Of a stretch of DNA of 64,000 nt, positions 54,086-62,689 are shown piece after piece. The DNA is taken from the NCBI GenBank assembly GCA_001898625.1, contig MKUP01000012.1:1-64000 (forward strand). The letters are read 5' to 3'. The notes under the pieces were generated by a model, which worked only from the letters and a program-made list of their open reading frames with translations, ran no database searches and had not been told where the DNA came from. Numbering within the stretch: the first letter of the stretch is position 1; each line of letters begins with the position of its first letter. The DNA is from Burkholderiales bacterium 67-32. GTDB taxonomy: Bacteria; Pseudomonadota; Gammaproteobacteria; Burkholderiales; Burkholderiaceae_B. The translations under genes and the position numbers were made by a program.

Positions 54086-54985
54086 ATGGACCGCCTGACC
54101 CCGATACGCGCCTTCCTGGCCGTGGCCGACACCGGCAGCTTCACCGGCGCCGCGCGCAAGCTCGGCGTTTCGCGCTCGGCCATCACCGGCCACATCCAGG
54201 AACTGGAACGGCACCTGGGCACCCAGTTGCTCAATCGCACCACCCGGCGCGTCTGGCTCACGCGCGAAGGCCGGCGCTACGCCGAGCGCGCCGGCATGCT
54301 GCTCGAGGGGCTGGCCGAGCTGGATGCGGAGATCCAGACCCGCAGCGGCCGCGCCGAAGGCCACCTGCATGTGGAAATGGCCGAATCGGTCGCCAACGCG
54401 CGCGTCATCCCGCGCCTGCCGGAGTTCGTCCAGGCGTATCCCGATATCTCGCTGCGCATCTCGCTGAACGAAGGCGTGGTCGATCCCACCGTCTCGGGCG
54501 CCGACATCGGCCTGCGCGTGGGTCCCCTGCGCGATTCGCCCTTGCGCTTCAAACTGCTGGGCCGAGGCAACTACATCATGGCGGCCAGCCCCGCCTATCT
54601 GAAGCTGTACCACGCGCCGCGCCACCCGGACGAACTGCGCCGGCACCGGCTGATCGAGTTCTGGGACCCGGACACCGGCCGCCCCTACGACTGGCAACTG
54701 GTCAAGGGCAAGCAGACCGTGAGCGTGGCCGCCGAGGGCCGCCTGATCGTGGACAACACCCGCGCGGGCCTGACCTGCGCGCTGGCGGGGTTGGGCATCT
54801 ACGAAGACCTGGACTTCCTGCTGGCGCAGTCGCTGGCGGAAAAACGCCTGGTGCAGGTGCTGCCCGACTGGAAGCGCCCCGGCCCGCCCATCGCGGTGCT
54901 GTACACGGCGCGCCGCCCGGTGCCGCCGCACATCAAGGCCTTCGTGGATTTCCTGGTGTCGGTGTTCGGGCCGGGGCGCGGCTGA
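54086..54985 (+). CDS. LysR-family regulator (CrgA/YafC-like)
   Basis: A 299-aa LysR protein: winged helix MDRLTPIRAFLAVADTGSFT with ITGHIQELERHLG, then the co-inducer domain. The N-terminal pattern and the LRVGPLRDSPL segment fit the branch with AaeR- and DsdC-unrelated CrgA/YafC-like regulators. It is divergent from the mdtJI transcript and may control it. A TATACT at 54074-54079 would put the start of transcription almost on the ATG, so a leaderless message is possible. Confidence 0.9.
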   Translation: MDRLTPIRAFLAVADTGSFTGAARKLGVSRSAITGHIQELERHLGTQLLNRTTRRVWLTREGRRYAERAGMLLEGLAELDAEIQTRSGRAEGHLHVEMAESVANARVIPRLPEFVQAYPDISLRISLNEGVVDPTVSGADIGLRVGPLRDSPLRFKLLGRGNYIMAASPAYLKLYHAPRHPDELRRHRLIEFWDPDTGRPYDWQLVKGKQTVSVAAEGRLIVDNTRAGLTCALAGLGIYEDLDFLLAQSLAEKRLVQVLPDWKRPGPPIAVLYTARRPVPPHIKAFVDFLVSVFGPGRG

Positions 54986-55004
54986 GGCGCGCCGGCGCCA
55001 CGGA

Positions 55005-55985
55005 TCATTCCGGCACCAGGCCGATCTTCCGGGCCACCGCCTGCCACTGGACGAGATCGCTGCGCACGGTGGCGCCGAACTCCGCCGGCCCTTCGGGCAG
55101 GATCTCGAAACCGGACGCCACCAGGCCCGGGCGCACGCCCGGCTTGTCCAGCGCGCGCCGGATCGAGGCCGCCAGCTTGTCGATCACGGCCGGCGGCGTG
55201 CCGGCGGTGGTCATCACCCCGCCCCAGATGGTGGCCGAATAGGTGGGAAAGCCCGACTCCTGAACGGTCGGCACGTCCTTGAGTAGGGACAGGCGGCGGC
55301 CTTCTGCCGTGGCGATGACACGCACCCGCCCGCTCTGGATGAACGGCAGCGCCGAGATGATGGACGCGAACATGACCTGCACCTGGCCCGCGATGAGGTC
55401 CGTGAGCGCCTGGCTCGCGCCCTTGTAGGGAACGTGGACCATCCGGATGCCGGAGACCTGCTTGAACAGCTCGGCCGCCATGTGGTGGGGTGTGCCGCTG
55501 CCCGGAGACGCATAGTTGAGGCGGTCGGGATGTTCGTCCGCGTAGGCCACGAGCTCGCGCATGTTCTTCACCGGCAAGGCATTGTTGACCACGATGACGA
55601 TGGGCTGGTTGGCGATGCGCATGACGGGGGCCAGGTCGCGGGCCACGTCGAAGGGGATGCTGCGCAGCACGAACGGGTTGATGGTCAGCGTGTTCGTGGC
55701 AAGCAGCAGCGTATGGCCGTCCGGCGCGGCCTTGGCCACGAGGTCGGCGCCGATGTTGCCGCCGGCCCCCGGCTTGTTGTCGACGATGATGGGCTGGCCG
55801 AGGATGTCCGCCAGCGGCTGCGCGATGTCGCGCGCCAGCACGTCGTTGCCCCCGCCCGCCGTGAACGGCACGACGAAGCGCATCTGCCGGGCGGGATACG
55901 CATTGCCCTGCGCCCGGGCACCGCTCGGCATTCCCCATGCCATCGCGGGCAGCGCGGCCAGGAGGGCACGCCTGTTGTGATCCAT
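55005..55985 (-). CDS. Bug-family periplasmic solute receptor 3
   Basis: A 326-aa TctC-like receptor with signal peptide (to SGARAQG, about residue 26) and motifs FVVPFTAGGGNDVLA, VDNKPGAGGNIGADL and MVHVPYKGASQALTDLI. ATG 55985 has GAGAGGAGA upstream. It follows the IclR gene in the same direction, with two copies of an operator-like motif in between, so it probably serves uptake for the aromatic module to its right. Confidence 0.92.
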   Translation of the reverse strand: MDHNRRALLAALPAMAWGMPSGARAQGNAYPARQMRFVVPFTAGGGNDVLARDIAQPLADILGQPIIVDNKPGAGGNIGADLVAKAAPDGHTLLLATNTLTINPFVLRSIPFDVARDLAPVMRIANQPIVIVVNNALPVKNMRELVAYADEHPDRLNYASPGSGTPHHMAAELFKQVSGIRMVHVPYKGASQALTDLIAGQVQVMFASIISALPFIQSGRVRVIATAEGRRLSLLKDVPTVQESGFPTYSATIWGGVMTTAGTPPAVIDKLAASIRRALDKPGVRPGLVASGFEILPEGPAEFGATVRSDLVQWQAVARKIGLVPE

Positions 55986-56018
55986 AGCTGTCTCCTCTCG
56001 GACGGGACGATCGTTTTT

Positions 56019-56098
56019 TAGTCCCAAAATATGGAATATAGTGACACTTAAATCCGATTTTTTCTATTTGTTTTTTCGTATTTTGGGATTTTTACGAA
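56019..56098. promoter_or_regulatory. two operator-like motifs upstream of Bug receptor 3
   Basis: 56075-56098 is a dyad with arms TTCGTA and TACGAA around CGTATTTTGGGATTTT. A second, inverted and weaker copy (TCCCAAAATAT) lies at about 56022-56032. The same core recurs at 57915-57937 in the dioxygenase-hydrolase promoter region. These are likely sites of the adjacent IclR regulator. Confidence 0.65.
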
Positions 56099-56152
56099 AC
56101 AAGGGACGAAAAACGCCGCCGCCCCGGATGCAGGCGGGTCCGGCCCGAGGGG

Positions 56153-56896
56153 TCAGTCCGCCCCGGTCCGGGGGTCCGCGATCTGGCGTATGCCGGCTTT
56201 CAGGGATTGCAGCAGGCCGTCCTTGTCCAGCACCTCGTACCGCTCGGTGCGAAACACCATGACGAGGCCGGCGGGCATGTTCAGGGGATCCTGCTCGATG
56301 GGCGCCGCCACGCCCACGTTGCCCTGGTCGAGCTCGCTGAAGGACACCGCGTGGCCCGCCCGCTTGACGGCGGCCAGCGAGGTCCGGAATGCTTCCCACG
56401 ATTCGCCCAGGCCGGCCTGGGCGATGGCCTGCGCGTGCGCGCCATAGAGCCGCTTCTGGCGGGCCGGCGGCAGGCAGGCCAGCAGCACTTTGGAGCCCGC
56501 GCCCCGGAACAGCGGCATCTCCCGGCCCCGGCCGTAGCTCATGACGAGCTCCTGGTCGCCGCTTTCGCGGTGCGTGACCACGACCCGGTCCTCGTAGAAG
56601 ACGGTCAGCAGCACGTCGCATTCGTACCGCTTGCGCAAGCCCTGCATGACCGGCAGGCTGGCCATCAGGATCGGATCGCGCTGGCGGATGCAGTAGTCGA
56701 GCTGGATGATGCGCGGCCCCAGCGCATACCCGCCCGCCGCGCGCGTCAGGAAGCCCGCGTCGCACAGTTCCTTCACGTAGCGGTACGCGGTGCCGCGGCT
56801 GTAGCCGAGGGTCGACATGATCTCCTCCGCGGTCAGGACGGCATGTTCCGACGAGAAGGCGTCGAAAACGGCGAGCATACGTTTGAGGCTGGACAT
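56153..56896 (-). CDS. IclR-family transcriptional regulator
   Basis: A 247-aa IclR protein: N-terminal winged helix (LKRMLAVFDAFSSEHAVLTAEEIMS pattern, with GYSRGTAYRYVKEL as recognition helix) and effector domain from about residue 75. It lies between the VOC dioxygenase and Bug receptor genes in one leftward run. The shared motif at 56019-56098 and 57915-57937 is its likely operator. The effector is probably an aromatic acid. Confidence 0.92.
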   Translation of the reverse strand: MSSLKRMLAVFDAFSSEHAVLTAEEIMSTLGYSRGTAYRYVKELCDAGFLTRAAGGYALGPRIIQLDYCIRQRDPILMASLPVMQGLRKRYECDVLLTVFYEDRVVVTHRESGDQELVMSYGRGREMPLFRGAGSKVLLACLPPARQKRLYGAHAQAIAQAGLGESWEAFRTSLAAVKRAGHAVSFSELDQGNVGVAAPIEQDPLNMPAGLVMVFRTERYEVLDKDGLLQSLKAGIRQIADPRTGAD

Positions 56897-56932
56897 GTCC
56901 GCGGATCCGGAGCGGTGGGGGATTGCGGAATG

Positions 56933-57898
56933 CTACCGCATGCCATCGGCGGCAAGCTGATGATGGCCCGGCAGCACCTGCACCGGCGCGCGCTGCCCCT
57001 GGGCTGCCGCGGCCAGGCGCTGGTCCAGCGCCAGCGCGCGCTTGTCGGCGGGCAGCCACTGGCGCTCGTGTCCCCACAGGCTGGCGCCGTGCATGAGTTC
57101 GCAGGGCTGCCAGTCGCCGCCCACGCTGCGCCCGCCCCAGCCGTATTCGATCATCAGCGGAGACGGCGTGCGGACGTAGAACGAAGTCATGAAGTCGTTG
57201 ATGTGCCGGCCGAGCGTCACCGCCACACGGTCCTGCTCGCACGAGGCGATGTCGTAGCCCTGCCCCACGTCGTCCAGCGAACACAGCTCCACCATCAGGT
57301 GATGGATGCCGTCGGTGTCGGCTTCGATCAGCGCCAGGCTGTGATGGCGCGAATTCAGATGGAAGAAGAAGGCCTTGAAGGGTTCCCGCATGTAGTCGCT
57401 CAGGCGGAATCCCAGCAGGTCGCGATAGAACGGCACCAGCGCATCCACGTTGCGCGCGTTCAACACCACGTGCCCCAGGCCCAGCGGGCCCGTGCGAAAG
57501 CCCGATATCGCCCTGCCCGGGCGAAACGGGCCGCTGCCCCGGGCGGCGCCGTGAAAGACCTCCAGCCGGTTGCCCGCGGGATCGGACAGGGACAGCAGCC
57601 CGGCCACTTCCCTGCGCCGCGCCAGCGCGTCCGGCTCGCGGACGAACGGCACCCGCGCGCGCTCCAGGCGGGCACCCAGCGCGTCCAGCGCCGCCCCGTC
57701 GGCGACTTCCCAGCCGAAGAAATGCGGCTGCGCGGCGTCCGCGTCGAGCAGCAGGCGCTGGCGCCGGTCGTCCATGCGCAGCGCCAGGGTGTGGCGGCTC
57801 TTGTCGCCGATCTGCATGCCCAGCAGCCGTTGGGCGAAATCTTCCCACTCCGACAGCCGGGAAGTGCCCAGGCCCACGTATCCCAGAGATTGCAGCAT
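56933..57898 (-). CDS. type I (VOC) extradiol dioxygenase, BphC-like
   Basis: A 321-aa two-domain vicinal-oxygen-chelate dioxygenase. The catalytic C-terminal domain shows the iron ligands in LGHVVLNA (His), RHHSLAL (His) and LMIEYGWG (Glu), in the usual order. It cleaves a catechol next to a hydroxyl, as BphC, HsaC and DHB dioxygenases do. ATG 57898 begins MLQSLGYVGLG, the family start. It is divergent from the hydrolase gene across the operator motif. Confidence 0.9.
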   Translation of the reverse strand: MLQSLGYVGLGTSRLSEWEDFAQRLLGMQIGDKSRHTLALRMDDRRQRLLLDADAAQPHFFGWEVADGAALDALGARLERARVPFVREPDALARRREVAGLLSLSDPAGNRLEVFHGAARGSGPFRPGRAISGFRTGPLGLGHVVLNARNVDALVPFYRDLLGFRLSDYMREPFKAFFFHLNSRHHSLALIEADTDGIHHLMVELCSLDDVGQGYDIASCEQDRVAVTLGRHINDFMTSFYVRTPSPLMIEYGWGGRSVGGDWQPCELMHGASLWGHERQWLPADKRALALDQRLAAAAQGQRAPVQVLPGHHQLAADGMR

Positions 57899-57914
57899 CG
57901 CGCCGCTCCGATTC

Positions 57915-57937
57915 TTCAAAATCCCATAATACGTGAA
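57915..57937. promoter_or_regulatory. operator-like dyad between the dioxygenase and hydrolase genes
   Basis: TTCA at 57915 and TGAA at 57934 flank a core which, on the minus strand, reads CGTATTATGGGATTTT, 15 of 16 bases equal to the core at 56077-56092. The position, between divergent genes of one pathway, supports a shared IclR operator. Confidence 0.65.
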
Positions 57938-58020
57938 AATCAAATCAATAAATTGGAAATTTTTTGCTCAACTCAACATCTGTACTGTATATTGAGAAAA
58001 AACGAAATCAGGAGCAGTCG

Positions 58021-58866
58021 ATGGAGACACCTTCCGCCGCGGACGCGCGCCCGCCTGAAGTCGGCAGCAGCCTGCCGACCTGCGGCTTCCGGACCAACTA
58101 CCATGACGCCGGCAACGGGCCGGGCGTCCTGCTGATACACGGATCGGGTCCCGGCGTGACGGCCTGGGCCAACTGGCGCCTGACCATCCCCGTCCTGGCG
58201 CGCCAGGCGCGCGTCGTCGCCCCCGACATGGTCGGCTTCGGCTACACGGAATCGCCGCCCGGGGTCCGGTACCACTGGTCTACCTGGGTGGACCAGCTCA
58301 CCGCGCTGCTGGACGCGCTCAAGCTGGAACGGGTTTCGGTGGTGGGCAACTCGTTCGGCGGCGCCCTGGCGCTCAAGCTGGCCGCCCGGCATCCCGGCCG
58401 CGTCGACCGCCTGGTGCTGATGGGACCCGTGGGCCTGCGGTTTCCCATCACCGACGGACTGGAGAAAGTGTGGGGATACCAGCCCTCGCCCGCCGCGATG
58501 CGGGAACTGCTGGACGTCTTCGTCCACGATCCGTCCTTCATCGACGACGACCTGGTGGCCATGCGCTACCGGGCCAGCATCCGCGACGACGTGCAGGCCC
58601 GGTTCGGCAGCATGTTCCCGCCTCCCCGGCAGCGGATCCTGGACGACATGGCCACGGACGAAGCCGTCCTGCGCGCCATCCCGCACGAGACGCTCATCAT
58701 CCACGGACGCGGCGACAAGGTCATCCCGGTCGAGGCCTCGCGCCGGCTGGCCCAGGCCATGCCGCGGGCGCGCCTGGCCGAGATCGACCGCTGCGGCCAC
58801 TGGGTGCAGATCGAACAGCCGGCGGCGTTCACCGCGCTGGTCGGGGAATTCCTGGCGCCACGCTGA
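58021..58866 (+). CDS. meta-cleavage product hydrolase (alpha/beta hydrolase)
   Basis: A 281-aa C-C hydrolase: LLIHGSGPGVTAWANW, nucleophile elbow VGNSFGGAL, acid GRGDKVIP and DRCGHWVQIEQ with the His. The HGSGPGxxAWxNW pattern is diagnostic of BphD/TodF/DmpD-type hydrolases, which cut ring-opened 2-hydroxy-6-oxo acids. With the divergent VOC dioxygenase it forms a meta-cleavage pair. ATG 58021 follows AGGAG (58010-58014). Confidence 0.92.
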   Translation: METPSAADARPPEVGSSLPTCGFRTNYHDAGNGPGVLLIHGSGPGVTAWANWRLTIPVLARQARVVAPDMVGFGYTESPPGVRYHWSTWVDQLTALLDALKLERVSVVGNSFGGALALKLAARHPGRVDRLVLMGPVGLRFPITDGLEKVWGYQPSPAAMRELLDVFVHDPSFIDDDLVAMRYRASIRDDVQARFGSMFPPPRQRILDDMATDEAVLRAIPHETLIIHGRGDKVIPVEASRRLAQAMPRARLAEIDRCGHWVQIEQPAAFTALVGEFLAPR

Positions 58867-58877
58867 AAGGAGACACC

Positions 58878-59318
58878 ATGCGCAAACAGGATCTGCTGGG
58901 CCGCTGGGCCCTCAGGCAATGGACGCAGGCCTATGACGACGGCCGCGTGACCCACCCCATGGGGCAGGCCCCCCGGGGCTTCATCCAATATGACGACGAC
59001 CGCATGTTCTGCATGATCGAGCGGACGGACCGCCTGTCTTTCGCCACCGGCGGCCAGTGGAACGCCAGCGCCGAGGAAAAGGCGCGCGCCTACGAGAGCT
59101 TCATGAGCTATGCCGGCACCTACGAACTGGCCGGGAACGAAGTCCGGCAGCACGTCGACATGAGCCTGTTCCCGAACTGGGAAGGCGGCGTGCAGCGCCG
59201 CAAGGCGGCGATCGTCGACGGCCTGCTGCACCTGTCCGCGCGGCTGGAGGACGGCACGCCCGAGGCCCGCACCGCCAGCCTGGTGTGGGAACGCGCCGGC
59301 CGCGCCATCACTTCCTGA
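58878..59318 (+). CDS. lipocalin-like domain protein
   Basis: A 146-aa protein of the lipocalin-like family found in catabolic clusters, with DLLGRWALRQW, PRGFIQYDDDRMFCMI and YAGTYEL...HVDMSLFPNW. It lacks a signal peptide, so it is cytosolic, and probably binds or isomerises a pathway intermediate; no catalytic evidence is visible. GGAG stands 6 bases ahead of the ATG, 12 bp after the hydrolase stop. Confidence 0.82.
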   Translation: MRKQDLLGRWALRQWTQAYDDGRVTHPMGQAPRGFIQYDDDRMFCMIERTDRLSFATGGQWNASAEEKARAYESFMSYAGTYELAGNEVRQHVDMSLFPNWEGGVQRRKAAIVDGLLHLSARLEDGTPEARTASLVWERAGRAITS

Positions 59319-59328
59319 AGGACCCTTC

Positions 59329-60576
59329 ATGAAAGACATTGCCAGCCTGATCCGCGACGCATCGGTCCACAGCAGCCTGTACGCCGACCCGGCCATCTTC
59401 GACCACGAGATGGAGACCATCTTCGGCCAGGGATGGGTCTATGTCGGCCACGTCTCCGAGATTCCGCGGCGGGGCGACTATGTACGGCGCACCATGGGAC
59501 TCGAACCCGTGCTGCTGATCCGGGGCGCCGACGGCATCCACGTCGTGGCCAACCGCTGCGCCCATCGCGGCAACCTGCTCTGCCAGCCCGAGCGCGGCAA
59601 CCGCCGCACGCTGGCCTGCCAGTACCACGGCTGGATCTTCTCGCCCGACGGCGCGCTGCTCGACATGCCGCTCTCCAGTATCGAGCCGGATGAATCGCTG
59701 CACCTGAAGCGCGCGCGCGTCGACAGCTACAACGGTTTCGTCTTCGCGACGTTCAACCCTTCACCCATCCCCCTGCTGGAGCATCTCGGCCATGCCGCGC
59801 GCGCGCTGGACCGGCAGGTGGACCTGTCGCCCGAAGGCGAGATCGAACTGCGCGGCCCGTGGATCAAGCACCTGTTCCGCGCCAACTGGAAGATGCTGTC
59901 CGAGAACGAGGCCGACGGCTATCACGTGGGCTTCGTGCACGACTCCTTCACGAAAAGCGTGGGCACCCCCGGCAAGTACGGCAACATCCTGTCCGGCGAA
60001 GAGGACCGCATCACGGCGGTGGTCCGCTACCTGGGCAACGGCCACACCGAACTCGACTATGGCCCGACCTACGACCGGCCCATGACCTGGCTGGGCGTGG
60101 ACGAGACGCGCTATCCGGACTACACGCGCGACATGGTCGGCCGGCACGGCGAATCGGCCGCGCGGGAAATCATGCGGGCCGGGCCGCCCCACACCTTCAT
60201 CTTCCCCAACCTGTTCCTGGCCGAGACCTGTCTGGTCATGATCCAGCCCCTGGGCGTGGACGAGACCGTCAACTGGCACACCCCGCTCTACCTGAAAGGC
60301 GCGCCCGAGGAACTGAACCGGCGCATCATGCGCCAGGGCGAGGTCGCCCTGGGGCCGTCGTCGTTCCTGACGGCCGACGACGCCATCATCGCGGAACGCC
60401 AGTGGCGCGCGCTGAAGGGTTCGCCGGCCTGGCTGGACCTGAGCCGGGGCCAGTCCCGCGAAACGACGACCGACGGCGGCGTGGTGGTGTCCCACTACAC
60501 CGACGAGACTCCCAACCGGGGCTTCTGGCGATGCTACCGGGACACCATGGCGCAAACCGCCCAGCCGACGCTCTAG
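59329..60576 (+). CDS. Rieske oxygenase large (alpha) subunit
   Basis: A 415-aa ring-hydroxylating oxygenase. The Rieske [2Fe-2S] site shows Cys-X-His in NRCAHRGNLLC and Cys-X2-His in CQYHGW. The mononuclear iron His pair lies in ENEADGYHVGFVHDSF. It is followed by its beta subunit; no ferredoxin or reductase gene is within the window. Substrate likely an aromatic acid or CoA-linked aromatic. Confidence 0.93.
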   Translation: MKDIASLIRDASVHSSLYADPAIFDHEMETIFGQGWVYVGHVSEIPRRGDYVRRTMGLEPVLLIRGADGIHVVANRCAHRGNLLCQPERGNRRTLACQYHGWIFSPDGALLDMPLSSIEPDESLHLKRARVDSYNGFVFATFNPSPIPLLEHLGHAARALDRQVDLSPEGEIELRGPWIKHLFRANWKMLSENEADGYHVGFVHDSFTKSVGTPGKYGNILSGEEDRITAVVRYLGNGHTELDYGPTYDRPMTWLGVDETRYPDYTRDMVGRHGESAAREIMRAGPPHTFIFPNLFLAETCLVMIQPLGVDETVNWHTPLYLKGAPEELNRRIMRQGEVALGPSSFLTADDAIIAERQWRALKGSPAWLDLSRGQSRETTTDGGVVVSHYTDETPNRGFWRCYRDTMAQTAQPTL

Positions 60577-60587
60577 AAGGACATGCC

Positions 60588-61094
60588 ATGCAGACCCCCT
60601 TGTTGCCGATCGACGAACACCGGATGCTGGAGCGCTTCGTCCACGAGGAAGCCCGGTTGGCGGACGAATCACGCTTCGACGAATGGGAGGCGCTGTGGGA
60701 CGAGAACGTCCGCTACTGGGTACCCGTCGTCATCGACGGCCAGGAGCCGGATCCGGACCGCGACGTCTCCATCATCAACGACAACCGCTCCCGGCTGGCG
60801 ACCCGCCTGCGGCAACTGCGCACCGGCACGCGGCACAGCCAGGCGCCGCGCTCCATCCTGCGCAGGATGCTGTCCAACCTGACGGCCGACAAGGACGGCA
60901 ACGGCGACTATCGCGTGGCGGCCAACTTCGCCATCTACGAGTACCAGGTGCAGTCGGTCAACCAGTTGAACGTCTGGCCGGGCCGGGTCGAATATGGCCT
61001 GCGGCAGGTGGACGGCCAGCTCAGGATGTTCCTGAAGAAGGTGTCACTGGTCCACGCGTCGGGCCCGCTGCCCAGCCTTTCCTTCCTGATCTGA
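60588..61094 (+). CDS. Rieske oxygenase small (beta) subunit
   Basis: A 168-aa NTF2-like beta subunit: HRMLERFVHEEARLADESRF with EWEALWDENVRYWVPV, then RHSQAPRSILRRMLSNL. It stabilises the alpha3beta3 oxygenase. ATG 60588 follows AAGGAC. The thiolase-like gene starts 2 bp after its stop. Confidence 0.92.
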   Translation: MQTPLLPIDEHRMLERFVHEEARLADESRFDEWEALWDENVRYWVPVVIDGQEPDPDRDVSIINDNRSRLATRLRQLRTGTRHSQAPRSILRRMLSNLTADKDGNGDYRVAANFAIYEYQVQSVNQLNVWPGRVEYGLRQVDGQLRMFLKKVSLVHASGPLPSLSFLI

Positions 61095-61096
61095 CC

Positions 61097-62272
61097 ATGG
61101 CCCGCGCTCCGCTCTCGGCCATCGTCGGCCTGGGCTTCAGCCCCCTTTCCCGCGAGCCCGCCGGCTCCGTGCGCGCGCTGGCGGCCGCCGCCGTACGGGC
61201 CGCCATGGCGGACGCCGGCGTCGGCCCGGACCAGGTGGACGGCCTGCTGCTGAATCCCAGCGCCCTGGCCGATCCCGGCGTCCTGCCGCCCAAGGTGCAG
61301 GACGACATGGGCCTGCGCACGCTGGGGATGCTTACCACGATCGAGGCGAAGGGCTCGTCGGTCCTCCAGATGGTGCAGTACGCCACGGCAGCCATCCACA
61401 GCGGCCTGGCGTCGGTGGTTGCCTGCGTGTTCGCCGACGCACCCATCGGCCCGGCGCGCGGCGGCGGGGTCTCCTTCAGCAACGAAGGCTCGCTGACCGG
61501 CATCGCCGGATGGGACGCCTCGTACGGCCTGTTCGGTCCGGTCGGCTCCTATGCGCTGGCCGCAAGTCGATACATGGCCCTGCATGGCGCCGGCCCCGAT
61601 CACCTGGGCGCTTACGTCCTGGCCTGCCGCCAGTGGGCCGCGGGCAATCCCCTCGCCTTCCAGCGCACGCCCCTCACGCTGGCCCAGTACCACGCCTCGC
61701 GCATGATCGTCGAACCCTTCCACGTGCTGGACTGCGCCTACCCGGTCAACGGCGCGGCGGCCGTCATCGTGGCCGGCATCGACCGCGCCGCCGACGCCGG
61801 CCGGCGGCCCGTGTACGTCCACGGCATGGGACAGGGCCACGCCAGCGCCGACACGCCGCAGGGGCCGCACGACCTGGCCACCGCCGGACAGCTTGCCGGG
61901 CGCAAAGCCTACGCGATGGCGGGCGTCGGGCCGAAGGACGTCTCGATGTGCCAGTTCTACGATGCGTTTTCCTACTGCGCCCTGGCCGCGCTCGAGGACT
62001 ACGGACTGTGCGGCCGCGGCGAGGCCGCCGGCATGGTGCTGGACGGCGCGACCGCGCCCGGCGGCACGCTGCCGGTCAACACCGGCGGCGGCCAGTTGTC
62101 CAGCTACTACCTGCAAGGCATGACCCCGCTGAGCGAGGCCGTCATCCAGTGCCGCGGCGACGGCGGCGAGCGGCAGTGCGCCGCCAACGACATCGTGCTG
62201 GTCAACGGCTCGGGCGGCCGGCTGGAGTATCACGCCGCGCTGATCCTGAGCCCCCATCGCTCGCTTGCCTAG
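61097..62272 (+). CDS. thiolase-like protein without an obvious nucleophilic Cys
   Basis: A 391-aa protein of the SCP-x/thiolase-like family. In the position of the acyl-accepting Cys the sequence reads EAKGSSVLQMVQYA, so thiolytic chemistry is doubtful. YDAFSYCALAALEDYG and NTGGGQLSSYYLQG correspond to the region that holds the catalytic Tyr and Gly-rich loop in the steroid aldolase Ltp2. Together with the following OB-fold protein it may be a retro-aldolase that shortens a CoA-linked side chain. Confidence 0.8.
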   Translation: MARAPLSAIVGLGFSPLSREPAGSVRALAAAAVRAAMADAGVGPDQVDGLLLNPSALADPGVLPPKVQDDMGLRTLGMLTTIEAKGSSVLQMVQYATAAIHSGLASVVACVFADAPIGPARGGGVSFSNEGSLTGIAGWDASYGLFGPVGSYALAASRYMALHGAGPDHLGAYVLACRQWAAGNPLAFQRTPLTLAQYHASRMIVEPFHVLDCAYPVNGAAAVIVAGIDRAADAGRRPVYVHGMGQGHASADTPQGPHDLATAGQLAGRKAYAMAGVGPKDVSMCQFYDAFSYCALAALEDYGLCGRGEAAGMVLDGATAPGGTLPVNTGGGQLSSYYLQGMTPLSEAVIQCRGDGGERQCAANDIVLVNGSGGRLEYHAALILSPHRSLA

Positions 62273-62280
62273 GACCCGCC

Positions 62281-62664
62281 ATGCTGCTTGCTTCCGATCA
62301 CTTCGAACGCTGCTTCCTGGACTTCATCGCCAGGCGCGAACTGCGCGTGCCGCGCCTGCGCGGCAGCGGCGAGATCCTGGGCTACGCGTCGCACGGCTAC
62401 GGCGCGAACCCGGACGACATCGAATGGATACCCGCCAGCGGCAGGGCGACGCTCCACTCCTATGCCGTCTACCGGCAGCAGTACCACCCGGACTTCCCGC
62501 CTCCCTACAACGTCGCGCACGTCGCACTGGCGGAAGGCCCGCGCCTGGTCAGCCGGATCGCCACCGACGACGGCACGCCCCTCGCGATCGGCATGCCGCT
62601 GCGCGCACGCTTCGATCCGGCCGGACGCCTGGAGTTCGTTCCCGACCCCACCCCGGCGGCATGA
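62281..62664 (+). CDS. OB-fold (DUF35-like) partner protein without zinc ribbon
   Basis: A 127-aa protein of the DUF35/OB-fold acyl-CoA-associated family: LRVPRLRGSGEI replaces the usual CxxC rubredoxin-like zinc ribbon, while the OB part is retained (GRATLHSYAVYRQQYHPDF, PYNVAHVALAEGPRLVSRI). Such proteins pair with thiolase-like enzymes and aldolases. It starts 8 bp after that gene. Confidence 0.8.
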   Translation: MLLASDHFERCFLDFIARRELRVPRLRGSGEILGYASHGYGANPDDIEWIPASGRATLHSYAVYRQQYHPDFPPPYNVAHVALAEGPRLVSRIATDDGTPLAIGMPLRARFDPAGRLEFVPDPTPAA

Positions 62665-62689
62665 CCGCCCCACTACGGAATCCCCGCGC

